Shown: piece by piece, positions 30,934 to 46,200 of the stretch | How positions within the stretch are numbered: position 1 is the stretch's first letter | Layout of the letters: each line of letters starts with the position of its first letter | Assembly (NCBI GenBank): GCA_037043235.1 | Contig: JAWRVZ010000057.1 | Coordinates: 558,001-622,000 of the forward strand | Source of the DNA: Rhodeus uyekii | Lineage: Eukaryota > Chordata > Actinopteri > Cypriniformes > Acheilognathidae | Reading direction: 5' to 3' | Length of the DNA stretch: 64,000 nucleotides | The notes under the pieces: generated by a model | The model's input: the letters and a program-made list of their open reading frames with translations, nothing else | Databases searched by the model: none | What the model was told of the DNA's origin: nothing | Made by a program: the position numbers and the translations under genes

Positions 30934-33900
30934 GGCAGAACTAGACAATGAATTAATGAACTGTGACAGTTACTGCTTAGAGGTACTGTACGTGTATATT
31001 TCACTACGTGAACAATAGCGATCACAATTAATTAATGTTACAACAGGAGGTAAAACCGCTGTAAATCACTCATAAAAGTATCATTGTGGTGAATGATGCA
31101 GCCAAACCAAGCAACGAGAGAGAATGAATGATTTAAGGGGTGATAAAGGGGTTGGAACCCTGTGACTGTGTTATGAGAGGCTGTCATTAGGATATTTCCT
31201 GTAAAAATGCGCAGACCATGCTGAGCTTCCACACAAAACATGCGCGTGGGTGTGGGTAAAATTTTTCTCGTACACCGATATAATGCTCGTACACCGATTC
31301 GACCCCCCCCATGCTCGTACACTGATTTGCTCGTATACCAAGTCGCTCGTAAACCGAGGTATCACTGTATATAAATATATGTCATAGCTTTATTTTTATT
31401 TTATTTTTTATGACCCTTTCTTGGTTTGCAGTGAAGAGGGGGAATCGTTAAGAGACGCTTGCTTTATAAAAACAAACTGAAAAAAAAAACACTTGGGTTG
31501 TTTATTTGAGAAACCAAGAGGGGCATTTTAAAGGAAATTAGGGCAACATCAAAGATGAGGGTAATTGCTACTCGCCTCTCTTGAATGTCTGTTTATTTCT
31601 AATGAGCACAAATGACTGTGGGTGGAAACATTAAAGAGTTGGTTAATGTGTTCCTCCCTGTCCCAGCATGTGTCCAGCAAATAAACAAACCATTATGGCC
31701 TCCTTTTTTGATAGAGGATGGCTAGAGGTGTGTTATATAGGGTTATTTGGCTCTGTACAGAGCAGGTGTCTGGATTTTAGGTCTTCAGTGATATGGATTA
31801 TAGGTTTGCATGAAGATGTATGCACACCTTAAATCATAAAGACATTCACAGCTAGGCGTTTTTCAAAGGTTCCTCATGTTTTATCAGTATAATTGCTCTG
31901 TCTTATCGCACCTTCCTGTGCTCTTTGATGCCTTGCTAATATGTGGCTATCAAAGTAGTCGGTTCCATTTCGGATGTCTTTCACATGTGACTTTACTGAA
32001 AATGTGCCTGTAAAGCAGAATGGAGCCATTTTTGCAGTGCAGGCCACTGGTCACCAGTTGCTTTGATGCTTCCGTCTGTGCCTGTTCTTTAAATCCGCCA
32101 TCTGTTCACACGGAGCGATGCTCCTCGTTTTTGGACCTCTCTTCCTGTATACGATCTGTGAACCAGCGGCTCCGTCACAGCATATGATTCTCGGCGATTT
32201 AACTTCACTGGTTTGTTCTGTGCAGTATTGTCAGGAAACATCTGTTCTTGAATCATTTATTACGATATTATGAGGCAAACAATCTTAAGTCTTCTGCACG
32301 TGCAGCAATTCTGCAGTGGAGATCAGATGCAAATTCTTTCTATAAATTCATGAGTGCATAATTTATTGATGCATTAGCCATAACAGACAGGCCTATTTGA
32401 TGAAAAGCCAGCTGTGAAACATGTGAGTAGCTGCTTCAATCTAAATGTAAGATTGATTGGAGTGCTGTAAACACAAAGCGTGACGTGAAAGCCAAACAGG
32501 AGCGTTTAAAGCCCAGCTTGCTGATGTCAGTTTCATTTAAAGGAACTTCAGGGTGCATTTATTTTTTCTTTTACTACTGAGCCAAGTTAAATCACATGAT
32601 GCTTGGCTTTTCTTCCTTTTTTCCATTTTTGTTGGGACTCACGTCAAATACAGTGATCCCTCATTTATTGCTGTTAATGTGGACTGGAAGCCTCCGCGAA
32701 GTAGGATCAGCCAATCAGCTCATGGGATACATCCACTCGTGCTCTCATTGGTCGATCTCACGCCGGGAACCAATCACGTGTCTTGTCTGAGTGCCTGTGG
32801 GTGTGTACAAAGCCTCTGAGAGAGTTTCTCTCTTTGTCTGGCATCCTGGGAATCCGTTTCTCTCGCATCACGATGAAGCCACGCTGCTTTCCGCAATACG
32901 GCTGCCGATATGGCGGTATTTTGGAAATTTTATTTTTCGATTAAATATTTTTGAAAAATCGGCGATGCACTGAGGCCGCTTAACTTGAGCCGCTAAGTGG
33001 CGAGGGATTACTGTACATTAAAATTCTGGTTGATACTGAACGCTGATCATACCTTTTTTATGTTGTTGCTGATAACCAATTAATCAGTCGCCAGCATTTG
33101 ATTTCTTTAAGATGTGGTTGATTGTTTTATAGGACTGTCCTGCTTTTAATGCTAGTTATTTTTATTCCCCCCACCCCCCAGAAAACACTTTAATGGATGT
33201 TTTTTTTTAAGTGCTACCAGGAAAAAAAGAGCTTAAGATAAAATAAAGATAAGTGTTACCATCGGTCGCAATCATGAGGCGAAGCAGGATTTAAGTGTAG
33301 CGTTACTTTATTGCCTGGCAAGGTTACCAAACAAATTAAAAAAAATTTTTTTATTTTTATTAAACGTTCTATAAACTGTAGTCTGTAGTTTGTCAATGTC
33401 AAACCAAACGAAACTGTGGCACATAGTAACTTTTTTAAAAAAAATTTTTTATAAGGGTCTTCAATCATAATGCTCATTTGACACACTTTCAGAAGTTTTG
33501 GTGAACAACATCTTCTCTGGTCTCTCAGACAGATCAGGATTATGCCATCGATCTGCTCTTTTGTCATGAATGACGTGTTGGATTACTTTCCAGCACCTTT
33601 TTGAACTCAATTCAAGAAGTGCCATGGCAACAAGACTACTCATTGTATTGTGAAAAAACCCGTTTGTGAAAACATCCATCATGCTACTGAGAGCCGCTCG
33701 TGTAGAGGAAACCTTGAGCATCATGTTTGGATTGTTCTACACTTGTCCTCCTGCTACAGTGCACCACTGCTTGCATTTTGACTTTGGTTTGATTGAAAGT
33801 CAACTGGAAAGTAAAACCCGTGGTTATCCTCAACCCTTTAACCTTAAGTGATTTTGAGTGCACTGGCTACAGATGCTGGCCAGGTTTTCTTCAGCTGTCT

Positions 33901-34202
33901 GGAAAACCTCACTCACGCTTCTCCTGCTGAGGCATGAAACCTCTTCTGATTATAAGATTATGGGAAGTGATATTCCAGAGCGTTTAAACAGAAACATCAG
34001 ATTGTTTTATGGATCTAGGCTATGGTATATGAGACTGGTTCAAGTAGACCATTTAAGATGCAGGTTTTTTTTCTTTTCACCTTTTTATTGTAGTAATTTA
34101 TTACTTAATGTACTATTTATTAGTCACAGCAGTTTAATATTCTTCACATGTTGGATACATTGCAATTCCAACATTTTTTCTTAAAGTGTGTGTGTGTGCA
34201 TG

Positions 34203-34255
<53 letters not shown>

Positions 34256-37200
34256 GCAAGAATTCAATTCTGAATTCTTGCATTGCTGAAATGTTGCTGT
34301 ATAATATTAGAAACTAACATATTAGACTTTTATGATTTCAAATATATGGAAATAAGCATTTTTTTTAGTTGTTTATCAGATAGTTTTGCACACCTGTGTT
34401 GTATACTGGGTAGTAAAATAGCTGCTATTGCCCACGTGCAATACTGAAACTTTTATTAGATGTGTGTATTTTCAGTTTATTGTAAAACCCATAAAATATT
34501 ATACTTTGGGGGCATATAGTTTAGCGCTACAGAAATGAACCAAAAATTGTGCTGATTATTTAGGAGAGGAGCAAATTAGTTTTTAAAGTAGATTTTAAAT
34601 AAAGTAAATGTTCTTTTTTTTTATAAGTAGGATAAGTAGCTAGAAACCACTCCGAACACCCAGAGTAAAAATAGTTTTTTATTTTTTAAATGAATACATT
34701 ATGATCCGCAAATAAATGTACTGCGATTCACAAGAATTAAACAAATGAATAGACTAACATCCATAAATACAAGTTAGGAGTTTCACACAAAGTAAAATTA
34801 GAACTTATTTTAAGTTGTTGCATCAGCTCTCTTCTCGGTCTGTCAGTAACGCTCGTTTAGTTCCTGTGTCTTTGAAGCCCCTCCTTCCAAAAGCGAAGTG
34901 TGCTCTGATTGGTCTGCTGGACCAGTGTGTATGATTGGTCATCCTCTTCAAGCGTGTTTTGGAATCACAGTGCTGCAGGTATGATTCAACGCTAGTTCCT
35001 TTGAGATTTTCCTACTTTGTGTTGACTTGTTTTCTGTATTAACTTTGTAATAAGAAAATTATTAATTACTATTTTTGCAGGCGATTTGCACGTTGCAAGA
35101 ATTTTGGTGGAACATTTGTTTGTTTTTGTTGTTTTTTTAAGATCTATGAAATTTTAAATTGTGCTAGTGGTTGATTTTGAAAAAGAAAAAAGGGGGCCAG
35201 GAAAAGTTATTACAATTTCTTGAAAGCAGTTGCACATTGCAAGACCTTGTGAAGAAAATAAATGTATTTTGTTTAAATATATGCTAATTGTCATTCAGTA
35301 GTATTTCCACTTACACCTATAGAGCAAATAGTTCACCTATGAATTTAACATCAAGTAAAGTACACATATAAATATTATGTAACTGAGAAATTCAAATGAT
35401 TTGTATTTACTCAGACATCAGCTTTACTTGAATTTCTCTTGTTCTTACAACTATATTCTTATTTATATAAATTACTCAGTATAGCTATGTGGAACCACTT
35501 GACACAGCTTTAAGTAAATCTAACAACTTTTTTAGTGTAGCAACCACTAAAATCCTGCTAACATCCTGACAGAGAGTTTTGAAATGAAACATCTAGTTAC
35601 AAAACTGTCCTCTTGTGTGAATTTCCTTTGGAATTAAGGCAGCGTCGGTCTGTCCGGGGCAGTAATCACAGGACGAGAGCCTCTCTTGCTTGTTTCAGGT
35701 TTTACTCTATTACAGCCGAAAAGCCTTAAGTTTAAGGCATCTCTGTCTCTGCAGCCCCAGGACCGTGAAGAAATTAAAGCCTCTTTTGAATCCACAGAGT
35801 CATAGAGCAAGATTTATTTCCTTTTTAATCCGTGGTTATAACAAATGAAGGGCTTCCCTTAATAATTCACACCAATGTTGTGTGTTGTGACAAATAGGAT
35901 TATACACTATGATGGTGATACTAATGATTTTCTGCCTGGAAAGGTCATAGTCTCGTATAAGTGCTATGAATGTATGAATATGCCACATCAAATGCCATAT
36001 CAAATTAAAAGCCATGGTAGCTCACCGACAAAATCCTTTCTTGTCATGCATTTCAGGGGATGAAGTTTAGTTTTTCCGTCTTGACCTAATCTTACACAGG
36101 TACACCACTGGCACAGTTAGCGCGTGTGTGTGTGTGTGGGAAGAGGGTTGTGTATCTGCTTCAGTGCATGAGTAATTAATTCCTGCTGTAAGCTGTAGCA
36201 CCAGTAGCTCTGAGGAACTGATAATTATTCAGCCTGTTTGTGGCTCGTTGTGCCCGAGCAGGTTTCTCATTTCCAGGATTAGTGGCTATTGGCTCCTTTC
36301 CTCCCCACTTTCCTTCTTTTGCTGTGACATCTCTGATTTGGTTTATTGCAAGCTTTTATCCGTAGACCCTGGGTAATTTAAGGCTGGTCTCAGAATAAAA
36401 TGTTCATTTTATATATATAAAGTGTTTTTTGTAGGGTACTGTGTGTGTATATGTGTGTGTATTCTAGTACGTGTAGTGTGTGTGTGTGTGTATATTGTGT
36501 ATGTACCCTACAAAAGTTTGGAGTCAGTAATATTTTTATTTTATTATTATATTTTAAAGTGATAAAAATTGACAATAAAGACTAAAGACATTTATAATGT
36601 TGCAAAAGATTTTTGTTTCATGCCAGTCTCCTGAACCTTCTATGTATCAAAGCGTCATATATATTATTTATATTGATAATAAAGCATATTAGAATGATTT
36701 CTGAAGGATCATTGTTTACTATATTAGAACCTTCAGTCAATTACATGTTATTTTGTTTAGTTGGCTTTTCACAATCGTAGGAAAATTGTGATCTTTATAT
36801 TAATTAAAGAAAGATGTATCCAGAATTGTGTAGCTGAAATATGCTGCATAGTACCACAATGGCAATGCTGTTCAAGGACGGATAAGCATTTCACATTTAA
36901 TATTTCATCTGCTTGACTTTGTCTGAAAAATGCACTTGTGTTAAATGGACATATAAGTATAGTTTTTTGTGACTTCCCAAGTGAAATTAAATTCAAGAAA
37001 TTTGCCTTTTCCCCTTCAGTAGTGTTCATGATACTAAATAATAACAATAAATAAATGTTGATGAAAACCCCTTTATGTTATGAGAGTAATATGATATATG
37101 ATTAATCATTATTTTCTTCCATTTTTCCTGCTTTTTTTTCTTCTTCTCAGTGAATAGACTATTGAAGAAAGTGGCATTTATAGAGGTTGTATGACAGGCT

Positions 37201-40200
37201 TTTATGAACTATATGAGGAGTGTTTGTGTCCTTTGAGGGCAAACACTATAATTGGCCGGTGAGAGTGTGTGTTTGTGGGTGAGTGAGTGCTCGTATCTGT
37301 TATGTTAGTGTTTGTCTCTCTCTTCCTTCTCCTCCTCTTCCTCCTCTTGTGCTGACTGCTCCTCTGGTTCTGGTACGGACGCTCTTTCTGCCTAATTATA
37401 GCTCTCGGTGTGTGACTGGAAACAGGCAGAGAGTCATTCCAGGACAGTTTTGAGTTTGGACATGGAAAATGAAAACGAATCCTTGCAGTGCTCATGTTTG
37501 ATAATTTTATGATTATGTTAGGATGCCGTGTTTATGTGGAATTATTGTCAATTTTTGAAATTAAGAAACCTTGCCTTTTGTTCGGCCACATACAGAAATC
37601 CAATTAGGCATTAGCCGTATAGGGATAATCTGATTTTTGACTCCCTGCAGATACCGCTGTGATTCCGTTCCTCCGCTGGCTCTGATTTAAAGAGATCCGC
37701 CTCAGGATATTTGTCTGTTGTTAATGAAAATAAAATGTATGCATAAGGACTGTTGGCCAGCTGATTCTAAGCTCTGAATGAGTTTCTTTGCTTCTGTTTG
37801 CTGAAGTCAGAGCTTCTGGCCACTGGAGCGCAGTGTTTCTCTACGACACAATGAACTCTCCAATCTTATGCCAAACCTTTAGGAACATGCTTTTGTTTGG
37901 GGTTTTTTTTTGGTTACAAGATTTGTAACTATTGCACCATGCTGTGAAAGACACTTATCAAGGCAGGAGGGCAATGCAAAGCCATACCAAATTATGAAAA
38001 TGTGGCGTATTAACTGTTGCAGTTGGCATTAGCTGTACAACCCAGTGTTATATAGCTTTTATTTTAGTTGTATCATGATTTTAATTATCTGAAACTGCTT
38101 TTATTTTTATTTTTTAAGCTTCCGTGTTAATTTGAGATACATTTGTAGTAATTGTAATTATTATTTCATTTTAGTTTTCGTTTTTTTTTAAGTGTTTCTG
38201 TGTGTAAAAACATAATTTTAGTTAACGATAATAACTAACGAAAATATATGATCTTATAATCTTTTGTTGTGATCAATCACTACAATTAGTTTATTGAAAA
38301 GTGAAGCGTTTAAGAAAATGATCATGGCTGAGGTGTTATTTAATATTAATGGCGACAATTTAAAATAATTATATCTTAGATAAAATGCTTTAATAAAACA
38401 TAATTTTATCCCCAGCACATACACTTATGTCAAATTTTGTTATCATTATTAGAGGGAAAGAATCTTCTGGAAAAATTAGGATATGCTTTGTTGTGCAATT
38501 CAGTGGGATTTGATGACATAATTGTATCTTCTAATAATAATCATATCTTTTGACATTTTATATCATGATTAAAGGCCCGGCTCTTTCTCACTGCCTTGTA
38601 CAGTCCACACAAATGACAATTATTAATTTCCCAAACCTTGATAAATTTGCATAGATATTAATCATGACTTTTATGAAACTGTAGAGAATGCAGCTTTTCT
38701 GGCCAGCTCTTATCGGTTGGGGAACATTTACTGTCAGTATCTCAGAAGCTGAGGAATCAAAGTGCCTGCTTTCATAGCAGATTTGAGTCTGTCCATTAAA
38801 AACTCATATTACCTTCCCAAACACAGGAATGCCTGCGCATGCAGCTCAGCAGTTAGTTTAGAATTTTTTTCATTACCAGTACTATTATTTCAGTATTTTA
38901 TTTTGATATATCATGATGAGTTCTCTGTCTGTTCATCTCAAATCACCTCTGTCCAGTAATAAGGGCAGGTTTATGTCTGCTCTGCTGCTGTAGGACTCTT
39001 GTGTTGTGCTGTGACTTACAGCCTGTGCTTTGGATTTGGACAGCGGCAGACTCTGTATTCCATTACAACCAATGACTCTTCCCTTCTGAAGCATCAGCAT
39101 TTTATATGAGTCCGTAGGCCCATGCTGGATACCTTATTAAAAATAACTTTTTATATATATATTTCCAGTTGAAACAAAGTATGCTATTGCTTATAATTTC
39201 ATCATCTGTTTAGCTATTATTTATTTCTTTGTTAAACTAACTGTACTTTCACAAGAAACTTCTCACTAATTACATTAAGTAGTTCTTTACCATTAAAGTG
39301 CCCCTATTATTCTATTCTAAAAGGCTCATAATTTTGTTTTGGAGGTCTAGTACTAAAGGTTTACATGCATCCAAGGTCAAAAAACACTTTTGTTTTCTCA
39401 TAATAGATATTGCTGTATCACCTCTTTTCTCACAGTGTCTGAAGTGGTTCAATAAAGGATCGTTTCCATTCTGAGAGTCTGCTCAGCTCTGATTGATCAG
39501 ACGGCTCAGTCTGTTGTGATTTGGACCAAACGGCCATTACCATATCTGAACTTCAACTCCGGATGTTCCTCAGTACTTGATGCAGTCATACGAACAGTAA
39601 CGATTTTAATGTATCAATTCGATCCCAAGTCCTCAACCATTGGAAGTTCACACAAGGTGGGTTTTCTTTCACAGCGAAGAAAACGCTCTTCTCTACATGT
39701 CGACAACGTGAACCAAACTGTTCTAAGCCTCAGATACAACTACAGTGTTTGAGGGCGGGTCAAAGGACACGTTCGCGGGCAGCCGATGAAGACTATAGGC
39801 TGACATTATGCAAATTTGTTTCAAACATATGTAGGTTCCTTTTTTTGTAGGAGATAATACATAAAAATATTTTGTTCACTTTGATCTTTAACACTTTGCA
39901 GATCTTTTTATTCAGCTGTATTACATGAAATAACTGCTTGGAAAAAAGTATAATAGAAGCACTTTTAAAATATTTTAATGCATCTGAAAATTTCGCAAAA
40001 TGTTCGCTCGCATGAGATGAAACTCCAGCCATAAAAGTGGCCAACAAAAGCTATATTATGTATATTTTGCAAGGCCTTGTTGAGATCACATGACTCTCAC
40101 TCTCAAGACAAGTGGTCAAATTGAAAATGCACTTCCTTTTAATTTTTCCCATTTCTTTGTTCAAATTTTAAGGAGCCATCAGTCCAGGATTTCTAATATA

Positions 40201-43200
40201 CATAAGCTTGAATGATTTATTTTTATTCCGTGACCTTGGATTTGGCGTTGCGTGATTGGTGTTCTGATAACATCTTTATTTCAGTGTCTTCCTCTTTGTT
40301 TGTGTCTCTGCATATTTTGTTTTTCATAATGTGATGCAGTTCTTTCTTTTAAAGTTGGATCCGCAGATATACCCACCGGCATGGAGGTCTGATTGCGATA
40401 GAGTGCGCCGCTCACATTCTTCCACTGTGCTGGATCTCATAAGGGTTCTGGTGATGGGATGATGTTAGAAAACATTCAAAGATTTATTTGTGGATGTCAA
40501 CACTGTAGATTGTCATGGCATTTAAAGCTGCTCAAAGTGTTTTATGAGTGTGTTCATTGTACGTAGACAATAGACACTTTTGTTCAAAAGTGTTTTTGTC
40601 TCCTCTCCTCTCCTCTCCAGTTCTGCATTGTGAAATATTAGTATCACTTCTGTGTCACATAATCCTTTAGAAATCATTTTAATGTGTTGATTTGGAGCTC
40701 AGGAAATATTTCTTATCGTTATCAATGTTGAAAGGGTTGCTTTTTTGCGGAAACAGTGAATGGAAACCTAAAAAGCAACTGGATTTATTTTAAATATAAA
40801 TCTTTATAACATAAATTCATTTACCGTCACTTTTGATCAATTTCATACATCCTTGCTGAATGAACAGTGGTGGATGTTTTCTCATTTCCTTTGCAAGCTT
40901 TGTCAAAACTCTGTAACTCACTAGACCGACATTAAAATATAAAGATATATTGTAGTTCAAAAGTGGGATATGAAAAAGCAATAAAAACGGAATGAAAATG
41001 GGTGATATGAAAGTAATGTCAGTGTTAATATTAGCCTGTACATAACCAACATTGTGTTGGAAGAGGGTCCATTCATTTACACTATAATTTGTGCTTGACC
41101 CGTTTCAGTTTCTCTGCTCTCAAGAGAGTGACACTTAAAATCCCCACAAAGTGATTTGTCAAGAGCCTGCATGCTCAAAAATCAGACTACCTCCAGATAG
41201 CAAGGTGGCAAGAAGATTGGTCTGGTGGTATCTCATATTAAACTCCCTGTGATTATGTTCACTCAGGAAGGAGCAAAAGAGTGTGCTTGGTTGGGCAAGT
41301 CTCCCTCACATAGTGTTTTGATCTTTAGTATCCATAAAGAGGCATACAAAATATGCATCTCTGGAAAGGTTATCAGAACATTTTAATCATTTAAAATTCA
41401 ATGCATTTAAGTTATCTCTTGCAGTTTGTTAAAATCTCTCTTGAAAAGAACTCTTGATCAATTTGAATAAATCTTTTGTTAACCGTAACTAATAAAGCAG
41501 AAACCCCTGACATAACCATGCGTGGTCTAAGTATGCAATTTGCGTGACTCCTATGCGTGTTTAAACACAGCATAGGCCCATTAAACACTTTTTTAAACTG
41601 ATAACTTGACATTTTATAGAGATAACTTGACCTTTTGTGTTCGGGATCTCCCATACATCTGATCTCTGCATGTAAACCACATTCCTCACTTGGAGCTTAA
41701 AAGTTATAGACTGAAGTCCAAAGCAAAGGTGGTCATTAGACGTATACTTTAAAGAAAAAGATGTTTAGTTAGGGCAGGAATGCTTCATTATAAGCCTTGT
41801 AAATCAAACCAGAGTTTCTCCTCTTCAGCCTCAGGATGCAGTTTGTTGAGAAATGCACTAAGCGCTTAGGCTGATGTTAATTCTGTCTCATTTATTCTTA
41901 ACAGAGGTGAAAGTCTATCGAGATGTTCTCAATGTAAGACGGCACGGTACTGCAGCGTTCAGTGTCAGGTAAGAGCTCTTCACTCTTCAAGGATATTCCA
42001 GTCACATCAGCAGCCTAGATAAAACTGTTCATTTTATTTAATTTCACTTTTTTTATTTAATTTTACTTTGTATCTATTCTCCAAACTGCTTGGAGAATGA
42101 AACGGGCAGGGAAAACACCCAGTCCATCAGGTGTTAGCGTGCAATAAGCTGCAACGGGAAACATTTATAATCTCAAAACAAAACACTTTAACTATAAAAC
42201 AATAGTAGTAAACGTTTGTAAAAACTGGAGAACGGCGAACAGCAGGAAACTACGAAACGTTGAACAACGGGCAAAGACAAAGAAACACATGAGGGCTCTT
42301 ATACAAAGGATAATGAGGAACAGGTGACGAGACTAATGAGAAGAGTGACTGGCGCGACAGGTGAAGGAAATGACGTGATGAGACATGACAACACTGTGAC
42401 ATGAGGGTGTACCCATTTTAAATTGTTTTATTTTTTTAATCATGAGGCTGATATGGGGTTCAAAGCATATTTTAGTATCAAATAGCACCCCAACATTCCA
42501 TATGATGGTTGAAGGATTAACTATAACTCTGTCAGTATAAATAGATATGACATGTTGGGAAGAGAGAGAGATTTATGGATTTAGATTTTGTAGCGTCGTT
42601 ATTCAGTTTCAAGACGTTTTGAGCCATTGAGATCTTGTAGGCAGGAAGTGGTGAAAAGGGAAGGAAAAAAAGAATTGACTGAACTGTAAGATCGATTTGT
42701 GGTTCATTGGTGGAATATAGATATTCCTTGGAATTTTATTATCTTGGAATATAGATATAGAACTATGGAAATTAAGACCATGATGCTGAATGATCTGACC
42801 AAGGAAGAAAGGAAGGAAGCATATAAATTAGAAATAGTAGTGTACCAAGAACAGATCCTTGAGGTACACCACACAAAATGGTGAAAGAGCGATATTTTAA
42901 TTAATTAATACTAATGAATTAATGCCTGTCCAAGAGATATGAAGTTAGCCCCAGAAAGGCAGTATAATGTCACAAAAATTATCCAGGTTCCTGTATGAAT
43001 GCTTGTGAGCTAGCAGTTATCGGAAACTCTTGCATGAGGCACAGTGTGACTTCTCATCAGAAGTATTTGGTGCTTGGAGCCATACACCTGTTAAACATGT
43101 TCTACATTCAGAGGATTTTCCAGTATTTTTTCCTATCTTTTAATGGCACTTAAGTATAGTTTAACCAGAAATGAAAATTCTGTCATTGATTACATGTCTC

Positions 43201-46200
43201 ATATGATGTCTTTCTTCCATGGGACACAAAAGATGAGCTGTCTTTCCCCATTGAGGTTTACATTATCTAAAAGAGCATGGTGAACATTCTGCTAAACACA
43301 AAAGAAAGTCATTCTTGCAGGTTTGGAAATAACATGAGTAAATCGTGACTGAATAACATTTTTGGGATGAAATATCCCTTTAATGTGTTCGTCAGAAACT
43401 CTGCCGAAGTCTTTTCAGTTCAAGAACATCCAGTCTCTCAAAACTAGACACCACGCTGCTTAAAAATAGCAAAGCCGTCACTGTCTTGTTCTCTCCAAGC
43501 TCTAAAGATTGTCAAGTTTGTCTTTGTCTTTTTTTAATTGTAGGGCAGGCTTTCATCATAATTCCCTCTAAAGGGAGACCACACACAGCAAGCACGTTTC
43601 ACAAGATCTGAGCTCTGATTGAAGATGTGTAACTTCATCATATACGTTTGTGAAATCCTTTCTATTTATTCTGTATCCTCATCTTCACCCTTCAGAAACA
43701 GGCATGGCCTGATCACAAGAAAGAATGCAAATGTCTTCAGCGCCTCCAGCCAAGAATCCCCACCAACTCCGTCCGCCTGGTTGCAAGGATCATTTTCAAA
43801 CTAGTATGTGACATCAAAACACCTGCCATATTAGGGCCACTTCAAACCCTTTCAAAGCATGTTTTGCATTTAAAACTATCACAGCTGGTGTTCAGCCACA
43901 GGGCTTGAAATTGTTACACCCTTTCTGTCTCTTTCCACAGCTCAGCCAATCAAAAAGTGACCAAGAGGAGCTGTACTCAATAGCTGAACACCAGTCACGT
44001 AAGATCCTGTTTGATTTTTGTATTTGCATTGCACTGACACAAGGCAAGTGGTTGTTGCTAAGTTTTTAGAGTATTTTACTTTTATGCATTTGGCAGATGC
44101 TTTTATCCAAAGCGGCTTACATTGCATTCAAGGAACACATTGAATAAGTTCTTTCTTTTCCTGTGATCGAACCCATGACCGTGGCGTTATAAACACCAAT
44201 GCTCTACTGGTTGAGATACAGGAAAGCGTTTTAGCTTGACTGGAACGCTGTGTTGATAAGTCAGCATCCAGGAATGAACCAATATTTTTTATAAAACCAT
44301 GTTACATACACAGAGTGCCCACACTTTCATTTCAGACACATGAGGTCCGTCCCACTTTATATACTTGCGCACTATTCTACACTGTTTGTTTTGTAGTATA
44401 AATAGCGCAAGTAGCTTGTTCACACTGAAAATTCCACAAAGAAACAGTGCAGTTATAAATACTGAAAAAACTAAGCGTGTAAACTTTGTAAAGTTCATAG
44501 ACTAAACGGGTGAGTATATACTGTATAACTGCATTGTTTATAGTGCGTCATTTGGGAAAATTAAGGACTGGAAAGTGCGTGACTAAATAATATACAAATA
44601 TATTGGTTTCACTTGATTTTAATGGTCGATTTAACACATTCTCTTGACTATAAATAATGTTTCACTTACATGTCTACTAACTCTCATTAGAGTGTTAGTT
44701 GAGTATTAGTAGACTGGTAGGATTATAAGTTGACATGTTTAAGCAAAGTTTCTTAAAGTCAGTAGAATGTCTGTTGGAGGACCATCACAATAAAGAGTTG
44801 GTAGATAGTCTACTAATGACAGTTAGCTAAGTGTTACCAATTTTTTTTTGTGTGCTGTTATGATACCGTAATTGCGCTGCCAAAAGATGGAACAAAACCA
44901 GATTACCGATTGGGTGGAAAGCAGAAAAACCTGGAAAAAAAGCAAGGGTTGGTCTCTGTTGTGTCAACCAAAAAATGGAAAAAAGTTATGTGTCAGCCAT
45001 TCATTTACATGTTTTGAGAGCCTGAAGACACATACTTTTAAAAATGATATCGCTATCATCTCTGTGTAAACTACAAAAACGTGAATTTGGGAAAACGATA
45101 ACATCATACGCACTCGTATTACATGCAGCCGTTGCTTGTCTGTAAGGACAAAGTTGGCATCCAAACACAGATCTCTGTATACACTGAATTAATAATAAAT
45201 TGTAAATATTTTCAGAATTCTGCACACTTAGACCAGATAAGACCAGCAAACCAGTTTAGGTTTTTCTGTAAGGAAATGCTAGAACCATTTATAAACCAAC
45301 TCGAAACTGTGTTCTAATTGATCTGTTGCGCACTCATTTTAATTTGTAACGCTTTAATGCTTTTCAGACCCAGAATCTTGTATTGGAATTACCGTATTAT
45401 AAAATCAAAAAGAAAATTATTATAATTTATGGTCTTAATGGTAAGTCATTTTAGTGCATTAATGCCCAAAAAATTATAAAGACATTTTATATGGGTCTTT
45501 GAAGTTGACTTTCACCCTGCACAGAAACAGACAATGTCCATGACTTTTCCTTGGAAAAAAAAAGTTATATACAGAATAAAAGGCGGTGTGGTTAATGAGT
45601 AGAAACGTGTGATGAAAGGTGAATAAATATCAGTTTGTTATAACATTATGAATTTTCTTCTCTTTCTCGATATGGACCCTCTCTGAAACCTGTCCATGGC
45701 CCCTGGCTTTTCAAAAGTAATTGGCAATTTTGTCACAAAAAGCCGCTGACTTTCCTTTGGCCCGAATCTTTCCTATTCAGCCATAAGTAATGTGCAGCCA
45801 TTAGAGAGGTAATCCCGCTGATGGTCCTTATGGAAGCAGTCAGCACCCCACCTGAACTTTATCATCAAACTAAACGGCCTTATGAGATGGCCCTCGCTCT
45901 CACCTCAGAATGGCTCATGTATTATTTCAGGAAACCCATCAGCTCCTTGAGATTCATATGTTGACCAGTTCCTTTAGACAAACGGAAGCATTTTCATTTG
46001 ATCTCCTTCCTTCATGTGTCAATGATTTCTGCTAGTGGTCAAATTATGAGTTTTTCAGTGACTAAGAGCAGAGTAGCCTATTTAATCCTGGGATGCTCTA
46101 TATATTTACGATTTAATGGTAACAAATGAGACATGCCAAATAGCAGAAATGAAAGGAATCAATCATCCAAAAATTGATACAACAGGTTTCATGTCAATTA

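Larger units (their letters stand above)
23337..41904. other. smyd3 intron 1 (18.6 kb)
   Basis: No additional exon or nested gene is supported. The intron holds a LINE fragment (about 25190-25620), a MITE interrupted by a hAT element (27036-27762), an LTR-like stretch (about 28020-28260), a palindrome (28800-28935), Tigger-like elements (30342-31367 and 32651-33013), a TC microsatellite (34207-34251), family-A repeats (36500-36720 and fragments near 26795 and 40620), and a cyprinid-type repeat (39290-39800). Stretches such as 23340-25040, 29000-30050, 31400-32550 and 37100-39000 look like unique AT-rich intron with nothing recognisable. Confidence 0.55.
41969..43695. other. smyd3 intron 2
   Basis: The 1.7-kb intron contains an inverse LTR-like repeat (42090-42410) and a family-B repeat (43159-43383). 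The open frame at 42699-42884 has no recognised similarity. No gene. Confidence 0.6.
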
